The position numbers and the translations under genes are program-made. A DNA stretch of 30,780 nucleotides from Clostridia bacterium (GTDB lineage: Bacteria; Bacillota; Sulfobacillia; SLMV01): the NCBI GenBank assembly GCA_007133365.1, contig SLMV01000034.1, positions 1 through 30,780 on the forward strand, given 5' to 3'. Below are positions 7,753-15,378 of the stretch, in pieces. Under the pieces are notes generated by a model. That model had not been told where the DNA came from, did not search any database, and saw only the letters and a list, made by a program, of their open reading frames with translations. Each line of letters opens with the position of its first letter. The stretch's first letter is position 1.

Positions 7753-9621
7753 TTGGTTGGTAACTTGGTTGGAAAGACCGATACGATGCAGATAAGAAAT
7801 GTGGCCATCATAGCCCACGTGGACCACGGCAAGACGACATTGGTCGATTGCCTGCTCCGACAGAGCGGAACATTCCACGAAAATGCCGATGTCATAGAGC
7901 GAGTCATGGACTCCATCGACCAGGAACGCGAGCGGGGCATTACCATTATGGCCAAAAATACCGCCGTTCAATATGCCGGCGTGAAGATCAACATTGTGGA
8001 TACGCCAGGCCATGCAGACTTCGGCGGAGAAGTCGAGCGCGCCTTGAGCATGGCGGATGGCGCCCTCTTGGTCGTTGACTCCTTCGAGGGTCCAATGGCT
8101 CAAACTAAGTTTGTACTTGGAAAAGCGCTTCAGGCCAATCTTCAGCCCCTCGTCGTCATCAACAAGTCGGATCGTCTCGATGCCCGACCCAAAGGGGTAC
8201 TGGACGAGATCATCGACCTCTTCTTCGAACTCGGAGCCAGCGACCAGCAGCTGGATTTTCCCGTCCTCTACGCCTCTGCCAAGGAGGGTTGGGCCATCCG
8301 GAACTTCGAGGATTCCCGCATCGACATGAAACCCCTGTTCGGAACCATCGTGGATGCCGTCGTGCCCCCGGCAGCAGATGTCAATGGACCCTTTCAAATG
8401 CTGGTATCGAACCGCGAACACGACAACTACCTCGGTACTTACGCCATCGGGATGATTCACCGCGGCACCATCAATCGGGGGGACCCCATCAGCATCGTTC
8501 ACCACGATGGTTCTCTCTCTCAGGGTAAGGCGACCAAAGTCTTCGTCTTCGATGGTTTGCAAAAAGTGGAGGTCGAGGAGGCGGTGGCAGGTGACGTAGC
8601 CGCCATCGCAGGCCTGGAAACAGTCAACATCGGGGAAACCCTGGCAAATCCCGAAAAGCCCGATCAACTCCCGGTCATTCAAGTTGATGAGCCAACCCTC
8701 ACCATGACTTTTATGGTTAATAACAGTCCATTTGCGGGCCAGGAAGGGGATTATGTGACCTCGCGCAAGCTGCGGGAGCGACTGGCTCAGGAACTCAATA
8801 CCAACGTGAGCTTGCGGGTGGAGGACACAGAAAGCCCGGATCAATTCCGCGTTTCGGGTCGGGGGGAGCTGCATCTGTCCATTCTCATCGAAAGCATGCG
8901 ACGAGAGGGTTACGAGCTACAAGTATCCAAGCCCGAGGTTATCTACAAGACCGTAGACGGGGTATTGATGGAACCGATCGAACGTCTCACCGTTTTTGTA
9001 CCTGAAGAGGCTCGCGGTACGGTTATGGAAGATCTGGGCCGACGAAAGGGTGCACTCGTTAACATGACCTCCGCGGGTGGCGGTGACATACGTATGGATT
9101 ACCTGGTCCCAACCCGGGGACTGGGCGGATTTCGAGCAGGATTCCTAACGCAAACCCGGGGCGAAGGCGTTATGAACTACAGTTTCCACGGGTACGAACC
9201 CCACAAAGGAGAAATACAAACGCGCTTTCAAGGCGCCCTCATTGCCTGGGAAACGGGTACGGCGGTCACGTACGGTCTGCTCGGGGCAGAAGACAGGGGA
9301 ATCCTCTTCATCGATCCCGGTACGAGAGTATACGGAGGGATGGTCATCGGGATGCACAACAGAGAACAGGACCTAGAAATTAACGTCTGCAAACGAAAGC
9401 ACCTGACCAACATGCGGGCAAGCGGTTCCGACGATACGGTCAAACTACAAGAACCCCGACGCATGAGCCTAGAAGACGCCATCGACTTCATCGGTGATGA
9501 CGAGCTGGTGGAGATTACACCCCGGACGATTCGCCTGCGCAAGAAGTGCCTGGTAAAAAGCGAACGGGATCGTGCCAATAAACGGGCCAAAAAGCATCTG
9601 GCGGAAGAGACCGGAACTTGA
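7753..9621 (+). CDS. typA: Ribosome-associated GTPase TypA/BipA
   Basis: This translational GTPase of the EF-G/LepA superfamily binds the ribosome and helps large-subunit assembly and growth under cold or other stress. The protein of about 622 residues carries G1 A-H-V-D-H-G-K-T-T-L, G2 region R-E-R-G-I-T-I-M-A-K-N-T, G3 D-T-P-G-H-A-D-F-G-G-E-V-E-R and G4 N-K-S-D. Domain II, the EF-G-like domains (S-G-R-G-E-L-H-L-S-I-L-I-E-S-M-R-R-E-G-Y) and the C-terminal TypA-specific domain (K-H-L-T-N-M-R-A-S-G-S-D-D) follow. The start is TTG 7753 on ribosome-binding-site grounds, with ATG 7786 as the alternative. It is monocistronic, and its 3' end meets a decayed gene on the other strand. Confidence 0.96.
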   Translation: MVGNLVGKTDTMQIRNVAIIAHVDHGKTTLVDCLLRQSGTFHENADVIERVMDSIDQERERGITIMAKNTAVQYAGVKINIVDTPGHADFGGEVERALSMADGALLVVDSFEGPMAQTKFVLGKALQANLQPLVVINKSDRLDARPKGVLDEIIDLFFELGASDQQLDFPVLYASAKEGWAIRNFEDSRIDMKPLFGTIVDAVVPPAADVNGPFQMLVSNREHDNYLGTYAIGMIHRGTINRGDPISIVHHDGSLSQGKATKVFVFDGLQKVEVEEAVAGDVAAIAGLETVNIGETLANPEKPDQLPVIQVDEPTLTMTFMVNNSPFAGQEGDYVTSRKLRERLAQELNTNVSLRVEDTESPDQFRVSGRGELHLSILIESMRREGYELQVSKPEVIYKTVDGVLMEPIERLTVFVPEEARGTVMEDLGRRKGALVNMTSAGGGDIRMDYLVPTRGLGGFRAGFLTQTRGEGVMNYSFHGYEPHKGEIQTRFQGALIAWETGTAVTYGLLGAEDRGILFIDPGTRVYGGMVIGMHNREQDLEINVCKRKHLTNMRASGSDDTVKLQEPRRMSLEDAIDFIGDDELVEITPRTIRLRKKCLVKSERDRANKRAKKHLAEETGT

Positions 9622-9993
9622 GTGATGTTTCTTGCCTCGAGCCGATCCACCAGCATCTGCCGCACTTCAAAATGGCCCGCCTCATCACGGGCATACTTTA
9701 CGTAGGGGTGATCGATCAGCCAACTGGCGGTGTCGTAGCCGTCAATCAGCGCACCGATGGCGGTTACCGGCAACTCCGGGGGATCGAAAGAGACCCAGGT
9801 GATGTCCGGTCTATTGCCGCAGTGTGAAGATTTAATCTCGGCCAAGCAGCATCTCGGAAAGGGAAAGGTGCTACCTCGAACAAAATTGATTGAAGGTCCA
9901 AACACCGATCCTCCGGCGAAAACTCGATGCCAACGACTTCTCTGGGCTTCATCAATCCCAACGCATCGACGAACAACTCTCATTGGCTCATAT
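9620..9993 (-). pseudogene. Frameshifted gene remnant downstream of sod
   Basis: Two minus-strand frames together read like one interrupted protein. One frame (about 9976-9810) gives V-V-G-I-E-F-S-P-E-D-R-C-L-D-L-Q-S-I-L-F-E-V. The next frame (about 9840-9620) continues with D-I-T-W-V-S-F-D-P-P-E-L-P and A-L-I-D-G-Y-D-T-A-S-W-L-I-D. The switch falls near 9815-9845. The second frame shows strongly coding-like third-position use but has no stop before entering the antisense of typA, so the 3' end is lost. A possible original start (ATG near 9993) is followed at once by an in-frame stop. No family is recognised. It lies downstream of sod on the same strand. Confidence 0.45.
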
Positions 9994-10056
9994 GCAGTCC
10001 CACAGTCTCCCATAACGAAATGGATGGATGCTCGCAGTAAAACGGGCTACCCACAA

Positions 10057-10108
10057 AACCGGCGAGGAACCGGTTCTTATGGGGTGGACAAAGCCCTTCG
10101 CCCACCCC
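10057..10108 (-). terminator. Tandem hairpins after the superoxide dismutase gene
   Basis: On the minus strand the sod stop is followed by a 7-bp stem (GGGGTGG 10081-10087 / CCACCCC 10102-10108) and then a 6-bp stem (AACCGG 10057-10062 / CCGGTT 10070-10075) running into TTTT. The second hairpin with its T run is the likelier terminator. The stems are short, so efficiency is uncertain. Confidence 0.5.
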
Positions 10109-10118
10109 AAAGGGTTTT

Positions 10119-10715
10119 CTAATTCATTGCTTGATCAAAACGCTCGTTCACGCCATCCCAGTTGACCAGATTCCACCAGGCTTCGATCCACTTGGGGCGT
10201 TGATTTTGATACTTGAGGTAGTAGGCGTGCTCCCACACATCGAGCGCCATGAGGGGAAGTGCTCCCCAAACCGTCAGATCCTGATGCTTTTCCACCGTCA
10301 GGATTTGAAGGGTCTCAAGTTCTCGGTTCCACGCCAACACAGCCCAGCCGGATCCTTCAACCGCCCCGGCCGCTGCCGAGAAAACGTCACGGAACGATTC
10401 GAAGCTGCCAAATTGGGCTTCAATCCGTTCACCAATCTTCCCGATCGCCGGTCCTCCTCCATCCGGGGACATCGACTCCCAAAAGAGGGTGTGTAGGACA
10501 TGACCGGATCCATGGAAAGCCAATTCGCGCTCCCAGTGCTTGATGAGCCCGAAATCCTTTTCTTTTCTTGCCGCTTGCAGTTTTTCTTCCGCCTTATTTA
10601 ATCCGTCGACGTACGACTTATGGTGGATATCATGATGAAGTTTAACCGTCTGTTCATCATAGTGCGGCTCGAGCGCGTCGTAGGCATAGGGTAGCTCAGG
10701 TAGTTGATAGTTCAT
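10119..10715 (-). CDS. sodA: Iron/manganese superoxide dismutase
   Basis: This cytoplasmic enzyme dismutes superoxide to oxygen and hydrogen peroxide. The 198-residue protein begins with the family signature Y-x-L-P-E-L-P-Y-A-Y-D-A-L-E-P-H. Metal ligands follow: H27 in K-L-H-H-D-I-H-H, the second histidine in F-H-G-S-G-H-V-L-H-T-L-F-W, and D and H in L-D-V-W-E-H-A-Y-Y-L. The family assignment is firm, but Fe versus Mn use cannot be decided by eye, so the gene symbol is provisional. The start ATG at 10715 has GGGAG nearby. It lies 23 nt after the rubrerythrin gene and almost certainly shares its transcript, so superoxide is converted to peroxide that rubrerythrin can remove. Confidence 0.95.
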   Translation of the reverse strand: MNYQLPELPYAYDALEPHYDEQTVKLHHDIHHKSYVDGLNKAEEKLQAARKEKDFGLIKHWERELAFHGSGHVLHTLFWESMSPDGGGPAIGKIGERIEAQFGSFESFRDVFSAAAGAVEGSGWAVLAWNRELETLQILTVEKHQDLTVWGALPLMALDVWEHAYYLKYQNQRPKWIEAWWNLVNWDGVNERFDQAMN

Positions 10716-10738
10716 TATTGCTCCCTTCCACGCTGTGA

Positions 10739-11254
10739 TTAACGATACGTACTGCTAACAATTAGGTGTTCGGATTCAATATCCGTCAATGCCCGAAATA
10801 CCTCTTGCATCCTCGGTTCCGGTGCTCGGTTCGCAATGGCCTGATACAAGAGAATGGCGCGCTTCTCTCGACGATGCGCTTCGGCCATATTCTCCCGGTC
10901 ATCATCACTGCAGCTGACCTCTGGTGGATCGGGCTCTTCAATGCCCATCATCTCGGCCAAAAGTTCAGCGTGCTCTCCCTCGTGCTTGGATAAACGTTTG
11001 AAGAAGGATTCCATGATTTGATCTTTCGTCTTTGCCGCAGCACACTTGTAGAACGCCATATTGTCAAGTTCAAGTTCAACCGATCGTTCACAATCTTTGT
11101 AACTTTGCTCCGAAAGGTCAACTTTGCCATGGTCCACCCACTCGGTGGCCATCACAATATGCCGTTGGTCGGCACCGCAAAATGGGCAACGATCCGGTTT
11201 CTGGGTTCCAAGATATGTTTCGCCACAAATTTGACATCGATTCGGTCTAAACAT
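10739..11254 (-). CDS. Rubrerythrin-like protein, N-terminal rubredoxin domain
   Basis: This is a non-haem di-iron protein likely to reduce hydrogen peroxide in the cytoplasm. The 171-residue protein starts with a rubredoxin-type knuckle pair (C7-x-x-C10 and C23-x-x-C26). A ferritin-like four-helix domain follows, containing S-V-E-L-E-L-D-N-M, K-H-E-G-E-H-A-E-L and D-I-E-S-E-H-L as ligand-bearing segments. The rubredoxin part is N-terminal, the reverse of classical rubrerythrin, as in the reverse-rubrerythrin types of anaerobes. The ATG at 11254 has AAGGAG 8 nt upstream. It is first in an operon with superoxide dismutase, and a palindromic operator candidate sits in the promoter. Confidence 0.88.
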   Translation of the reverse strand: MFRPNRCQICGETYLGTQKPDRCPFCGADQRHIVMATEWVDHGKVDLSEQSYKDCERSVELELDNMAFYKCAAAKTKDQIMESFFKRLSKHEGEHAELLAEMMGIEEPDPPEVSCSDDDRENMAEAHRREKRAILLYQAIANRAPEPRMQEVFRALTDIESEHLIVSSTYR

Positions 11255-11283
11255 CGATCCAACTCCTTTCGTAGCTGAATAGA

Positions 11284-11308
11284 TCTATACCATTACCATA
11301 CAGTAATG
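11284..11308 (-). promoter_or_regulatory. Promoter with palindromic operator candidate for the rubrerythrin-sod operon
   Basis: On the minus strand a -10-like TATAGA (11284-11289) lies just downstream of a perfect inverted repeat CATTAC-N6-GTAATG (11291-11308). The repeat would fall in the -35/-10 spacer. This is the usual position for a repressor such as a PerR- or Fur-family metalloregulator, although the repeat does not match the PerR consensus exactly. The -35 is weak (GAGTCA). Confidence 0.5.
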
Positions 11309-11346
11309 ACTCTCGATGCAACAAGGGAAGTGTCGGTAATAGTAAA

Positions 11347-11365
11347 GGCTTTCGCCTCGAAACCC
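11347..11365 (-). terminator. Terminator candidate of the membrane protein gene
   Basis: An 8-bp stem with one mismatch (GGCTTTCG 11347-11354 / CGAAACCC 11358-11365, 3-nt loop) begins about 20 nt after the stop at 11385. On the minus strand it is followed by TTTACTATT. The modest T run makes this a moderate call. Confidence 0.45.
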
Positions 11366-11384
11366 GCAGTTCCCTTCCTTTCCA

Positions 11385-12224
11385 TCAACGCATTGTTTTC
11401 AAATCGACTCGCGCAATCTTGGGATCTCGTTGATAAGCGACAAAATAAGCCACCACACCCGCCAAAAGGGCACTCGCCGCCATTAGTTCAATGGATTCTT
11501 CCACCAGAAAGTCCATGATATAAAAGCCGATTGGTCGTGGCACATTCGTCGGGATGAAACGCGCGTTCATCAGTTCATAAAGGCCGGCAATTTGAAGAAG
11601 CCAATTGCCAAAATGATCGTACCAATCCGCAATATGTCGGGTTGCGGACGCGAGCGCGGCCAAGGCATACGCCCCGTACCCAAACAACAAAAAGCGGCGA
11701 GTCGTTCGCTGCTGCCAGATGACCCGTGCATAGCGCACCAAAATGTACAAAAGGAAAAGGCCCAAAAGGCCGTAAAAGACGAGTTCGACTGCGATTCCCA
11801 ATCGCATGGTATCGCCGAAGATCAGGCGAATATAATACTTAATCTGATGCCGCAGGTTTCCGGCATCCTCCATCAGCATGATGGTGGTGCCGACACCTAA
11901 GAGAGTAAAGAATCGAGCCGGAAGCCATTGGCGTTTTGCCGCGAGCTGTCCGCCTAATATCCCGCTCATCAGCACGGTTGCCCCCAGGTAGCACCACTGG
12001 AGCCATTCTGTGGGGCTCCCTTCCATAAACAAGTAATACCACATAAAAGGTCGTTCGGCACCCCGATTGATGAGGCGATCGGTCAAACCCAAAAAGTTGT
12101 GGACGTCCCCTAGATACGAAATCAGCCAGGCCAGTCCCAAATAAGCCAAGGCAAAACCAAAAACGTAGTAGGGTAGGTAGCGTAATCGGGTGCGGAAAGG
12201 CTTCTCTGGTCGATTGGATATCAT
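11385..12224 (-). CDS. Uncharacterised polytopic membrane protein
   Basis: I do not recognise a family. The product of about 279 residues has six or seven predicted membrane helices, including Y-Y-V-F-G-F-A-L-A-Y-L-G-L-A-W, C-Y-L-G-A-T-V-L-M-S-G-I-L-G-G, V-F-Y-G-L-L-G-L-F-L-L-Y-I-L and S-A-L-L-A-G-V-V-A-Y-F-V-A-Y. Acidic residues sit inside or at the edge of helices (M-L-M-E-D-A-G-N and V-E-E-S-I-E-L-M), and several aromatic-rich loops are present. The start ATG at 12224 has GGGGAG 7 nt upstream and is preferred over an earlier frame opening without a signal. It lies 157 nt downstream of the HD-GYP gene on the same strand. A sensory or transport role would be a guess. Confidence 0.75.
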   Translation of the reverse strand: MISNRPEKPFRTRLRYLPYYVFGFALAYLGLAWLISYLGDVHNFLGLTDRLINRGAERPFMWYYLFMEGSPTEWLQWCYLGATVLMSGILGGQLAAKRQWLPARFFTLLGVGTTIMLMEDAGNLRHQIKYYIRLIFGDTMRLGIAVELVFYGLLGLFLLYILVRYARVIWQQRTTRRFLLFGYGAYALAALASATRHIADWYDHFGNWLLQIAGLYELMNARFIPTNVPRPIGFYIMDFLVEESIELMAASALLAGVVAYFVAYQRDPKIARVDLKTMR

Positions 12225-12381
12225 TTCAACACTCCCCATCATGTTTCGGCGAAGCGAGACGCTACCCCTATCATACCTTGTGCCCAAAGAGAATGCGATA
12301 AAACGGCAGGATAAAGAGGTGCCTTGCCTCGGACTTACTTTCACCTGGGGAAGCACTCAGGATTTTTGTCTCGTCCTTTGT

Positions 12382-13488
12382 TTACCTCTGATAACGTAGG
12401 CTCAGCTCGAGTTTCACCATGGGGGGATAATCGTCTAACACCTCGATGATGGCCATCTCTGGATGTTCGGCGAGGGATCGATCATAAGTATGACGGAAAA
12501 CTTCGCCCGATTGTGTGGCCACCACCCGCACTATCGGCCGATCTGCCGCCCGCTCATCCTGCCGACTCACCACGCCCACTTTCCCGTTACTCAAAACCAA
12601 GATGCTTCCAACGGGGTAGTGAGCAATTGAATGGCTCAAGAGCCCCACTAATTCGGAATCAAATTCTTGATCTGATAACCGTCGCAGCAACATCATACCT
12701 TCATGAGGGCGCTTTTTCGTTCGGTAAATACGATCACTGGTAACCGCATCATAAACATCCACCATCCCGACCACCTGACCCCATCGGGATAACGTCCCTC
12801 TCGTCAATCCGCGCGGATAACCCGTACCGTCCAAGCGTTCATGATGCTCAAGCGCGATGGTTGGAATCCAAGAATCAAAGAAAAGTTCTTTCAGCATATT
12901 ATAGCCGGCCATCGAATGATTCTTCACGATGGCATATTCCCCTTCTGTCAGCGGTCCCGGTTTCAGCAGGATCTCCAGTGGAATCGATAGTTTTCCGATA
13001 TCATGGAGCAAGGCCGCCGCCCCCAGCTCCTTAAGTTCGCTTCGTTTTGATGTCAAATGTCGGCCCAGGATAAGTGACAAGACGCAGACATTCACACTGT
13101 GCTCGAAGGTGTAACTATCAATCGTCTTGATCGAGTTAAGGTTTAGCACCACTTCGGAATCGATCAGTAATTGGTCCAAAATCGTATCCACAACCTCCGT
13201 CACTTGTTCGACATCGGGTGCACGCGCTTGTGCCATACTGCGACTGAACGATTCAATCGTTTGCACCGCTTGTGCTCGAGTTTGAGCATCAATGGCATCC
13301 TCAACTTCGATTTCCGGGGCCAATTGATTTTGTATGTGAACCGACATGTACCCCCTCGATTGGAGTCGGCGAATATAGCTTTCGGTCAGCACGACCCCCC
13401 GTCGGAGCAATACTTGTCCCATCTCGTCATAAATGGTGTGGCCGAGAACTTGCCCCTCCACTTCATGTGATAACTTTTCAACTCCCAT
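12382..13488 (-). CDS. HD-GYP domain protein, probable c-di-GMP phosphodiesterase
   Basis: HD-GYP proteins hydrolyse the second messenger c-di-GMP, influencing motility, adhesion and biofilm state. The 368-residue protein has an N-terminal region of about 110 residues without recognised sensor domain. A complete HD-GYP core follows, with H-D-I-G-K at 162-166 and H-H-E-R-L-D-G-T-G-Y-P at 215-225. A C-terminal extension of about 90 residues is rich in beta-strand-like sequence (S-I-L-V-L-S-N-G-K-V-G-V-V), common in Bacillota HD-GYP proteins. It is soluble, with no membrane helix. The ATG at 13488 with GGGGG 5 nt upstream is preferred over a TTG at 13536. It lies 165 nt after feoB. Confidence 0.9.
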   Translation of the reverse strand: MGVEKLSHEVEGQVLGHTIYDEMGQVLLRRGVVLTESYIRRLQSRGYMSVHIQNQLAPEIEVEDAIDAQTRAQAVQTIESFSRSMAQARAPDVEQVTEVVDTILDQLLIDSEVVLNLNSIKTIDSYTFEHSVNVCVLSLILGRHLTSKRSELKELGAAALLHDIGKLSIPLEILLKPGPLTEGEYAIVKNHSMAGYNMLKELFFDSWIPTIALEHHERLDGTGYPRGLTRGTLSRWGQVVGMVDVYDAVTSDRIYRTKKRPHEGMMLLRRLSDQEFDSELVGLLSHSIAHYPVGSILVLSNGKVGVVSRQDERAADRPIVRVVATQSGEVFRHTYDRSLAEHPEMAIIEVLDDYPPMVKLELSLRYQR

Positions 13489-13653
13489 TCGGTTCCCCCA
13501 CGATCTCGGTTCATTGGTAATTCGATAAACCGTCAAATTGAAGGGCCCGTCCTATCGAGCAAAGACCCTCCTCTTTATTTTATCGGTCACACCATTTCGA
13601 TATTGAAGTGGAGTAAAGCGGGAAAGGAAACAAAAAAACGACAGCAACAGGTC

Positions 13654-15375
13654 CTAAAAAATGACGCCACCAAGACGCGCCAGGATACCGCCGATCAGGA
13701 AGGCAAAGGACGTGGTGCCAATCAATACCATTAAGCCAAACCGAAGTCCAAATTCGCGCGATAAAACCGCAACCATGGCAATGCACGGCACATAGAACAG
13801 CCCGACCACGGCCCCGACAAAGAGTTGGAGCGACGATAAGTTCATATCCAATAATGGCAGTACCGCCAGCTCACGGCGGAAAATCCCAAGCAGCAACGGG
13901 GCGGCGGCCTCTTCGGGCAACAAAAGCCACCCGGTGACCAACGGCCGTAACACCCGGGCGATATGCACCATAATGCCGGTTTCATAAAGCACGGCGGCCA
14001 ATCCGACTGCTGCAATCATGGGCATCGCACCATCTTTTAAAAAGTGACGGATCCGAACCCAGATTTTCTTGAGGATGAAGTCGGGTTTGGGTATTAATAA
14101 TTCGGGAATTTCCATGACGGTCATGGGACGCCTGCCGGAAATGACCCGATCAAGTCCCAATCCCGCCAAAACGAGCACAATCATCGAGAGTGCGATCACC
14201 GCCAACAATGCGCCGATTGACCGCTCGGCGAGCAGCGAGATAAAAGCACCCGACTGGGCAATACACGGCACCGAAAGCGACACCATAAACGCCACCATCA
14301 TGCGTTGTTTCGATGATTCCAACGTCCGACTTGCCATGATGGCGGGTATGCCACAGCCATATCCCAAAAGTAAGGGAATGATCCCCGAGCCAGAAAGGCC
14401 AACCTTTGCCAAAAGCCCATCAAGAAGAACACCTAAGCGGGGCATGTATCCGCTATCTTCGAGCAAACTCAAGACCAGGTAGAAGGAGATGACGTAGGGC
14501 AAAACCAAGGTAAACGGCCATTCTAAACCCTTACTTAGAAAACCGTACTCACCGATGATAACTTCCTGGATGCTTCCCGGGGGCACCACCCACATGATGG
14601 CACTCGCCACCAACGGAAAGACGAACGCTTCAAAAATGGGTAACAACACCCAGCGCCGAAGTCCCATCCCCAAACCAATCAGCAAAGCCAGCGCCAAGAT
14701 CAGGACCCCAAAGGTCAGGGGAAGTCCCGGCCACGGCTTCATCAGCCAATCGCCTAAACGTTGACGGAAATTGTTAGCGGGGGTTGCCAAGGGAATTTTC
14801 ACCTTTTCCACCAGTTCTTCGGCAACCTGCCAGTTTGTCTCGAGCGAAATCGGCCGTTCAAACTTACCGATAAGGCCTTCTAAAATCATTTCCTGAAGCA
14901 CTTCCATCCCCTGGCCGGACGTGGCGATGGTGCTGACCACGGGAACGCCTAGGAGCGCTTCAAATGTTTTGAGATCAATGCCAAACCCCTTATCCCGCAA
15001 AAGATCCATACGATTGATGACCACCAGGGTGGGGAGCTGTCGCTCTAGAACCTGCAAAAGCAGGTAAAGACTGCTTTCCAGATTGGAGGCATCGAGGACA
15101 CTGATGACCAGTGCCGGGGTTTTTGATAGGAGCTCCGTGGTGACCCGCTCGGCTTCATTCGTCGCGTCAAGGGTATAGGTGCCCGGGGTATCGATCAGTG
15201 TGATGGACTGGGTACCGAGCTGGAGGCGGCCCTTGGTATATTCCACGGTGGTGCCCGGGTAATTTGCCATGCTAACATGAAACCCGGTCAGGCGATTAAA
15301 CAACACGCTTTTTCCAACATTCGGTGGACCGACCAAATAAACGGTCGGTTTTGCAGGGTGACTAGAACTCGTCAT
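13654..15375 (-). CDS. feoB: Ferrous iron transporter FeoB (compact)
   Basis: This GTPase-coupled inner-membrane protein imports Fe(II). The 573-residue protein has a G domain with G1 G-P-P-N-V-G-K-S (16-23), G3 D-T-P-G (62-65) and G4 N-R-M-D (121-124). A helical spacer follows, then a membrane domain from about 218 with Y-G-C-G-I-P-A-I-M-A-S-R-T-L-E-S (339-354), gate-type S-V-P-C-I-A-Q (368-374) and Y-V-P-C-I-A-M near the C-terminus. It is shorter than E. coli FeoB (773 residues), and K is replaced by R in G4. Its start is 3 nt after the FeoA-fusion gene stop, so the two are coupled. A T-rich run follows its stop, but no strong hairpin was seen. Confidence 0.93.
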   Translation of the reverse strand: MTSSSHPAKPTVYLVGPPNVGKSVLFNRLTGFHVSMANYPGTTVEYTKGRLQLGTQSITLIDTPGTYTLDATNEAERVTTELLSKTPALVISVLDASNLESSLYLLLQVLERQLPTLVVINRMDLLRDKGFGIDLKTFEALLGVPVVSTIATSGQGMEVLQEMILEGLIGKFERPISLETNWQVAEELVEKVKIPLATPANNFRQRLGDWLMKPWPGLPLTFGVLILALALLIGLGMGLRRWVLLPIFEAFVFPLVASAIMWVVPPGSIQEVIIGEYGFLSKGLEWPFTLVLPYVISFYLVLSLLEDSGYMPRLGVLLDGLLAKVGLSGSGIIPLLLGYGCGIPAIMASRTLESSKQRMMVAFMVSLSVPCIAQSGAFISLLAERSIGALLAVIALSMIVLVLAGLGLDRVISGRRPMTVMEIPELLIPKPDFILKKIWVRIRHFLKDGAMPMIAAVGLAAVLYETGIMVHIARVLRPLVTGWLLLPEEAAAPLLLGIFRRELAVLPLLDMNLSSLQLFVGAVVGLFYVPCIAMVAVLSREFGLRFGLMVLIGTTSFAFLIGGILARLGGVIF

Positions 15376-15378
15376 TCA

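Noticed and set aside
7660..8874. Long minus-strand open frame (404 codons) opposite typA
   Set aside because: It is a shadow frame of the strongly conserved typA coding sequence; the translation has no family motifs and no ribosome binding site.
13580..13625. A sigma-28-like -10 element (GACCGATAA on the minus strand) upstream of the HD-GYP gene
   Set aside because: No TAAA-type -35 is found 15-16 nt before it; a single hexamer-like match is too weak to call.
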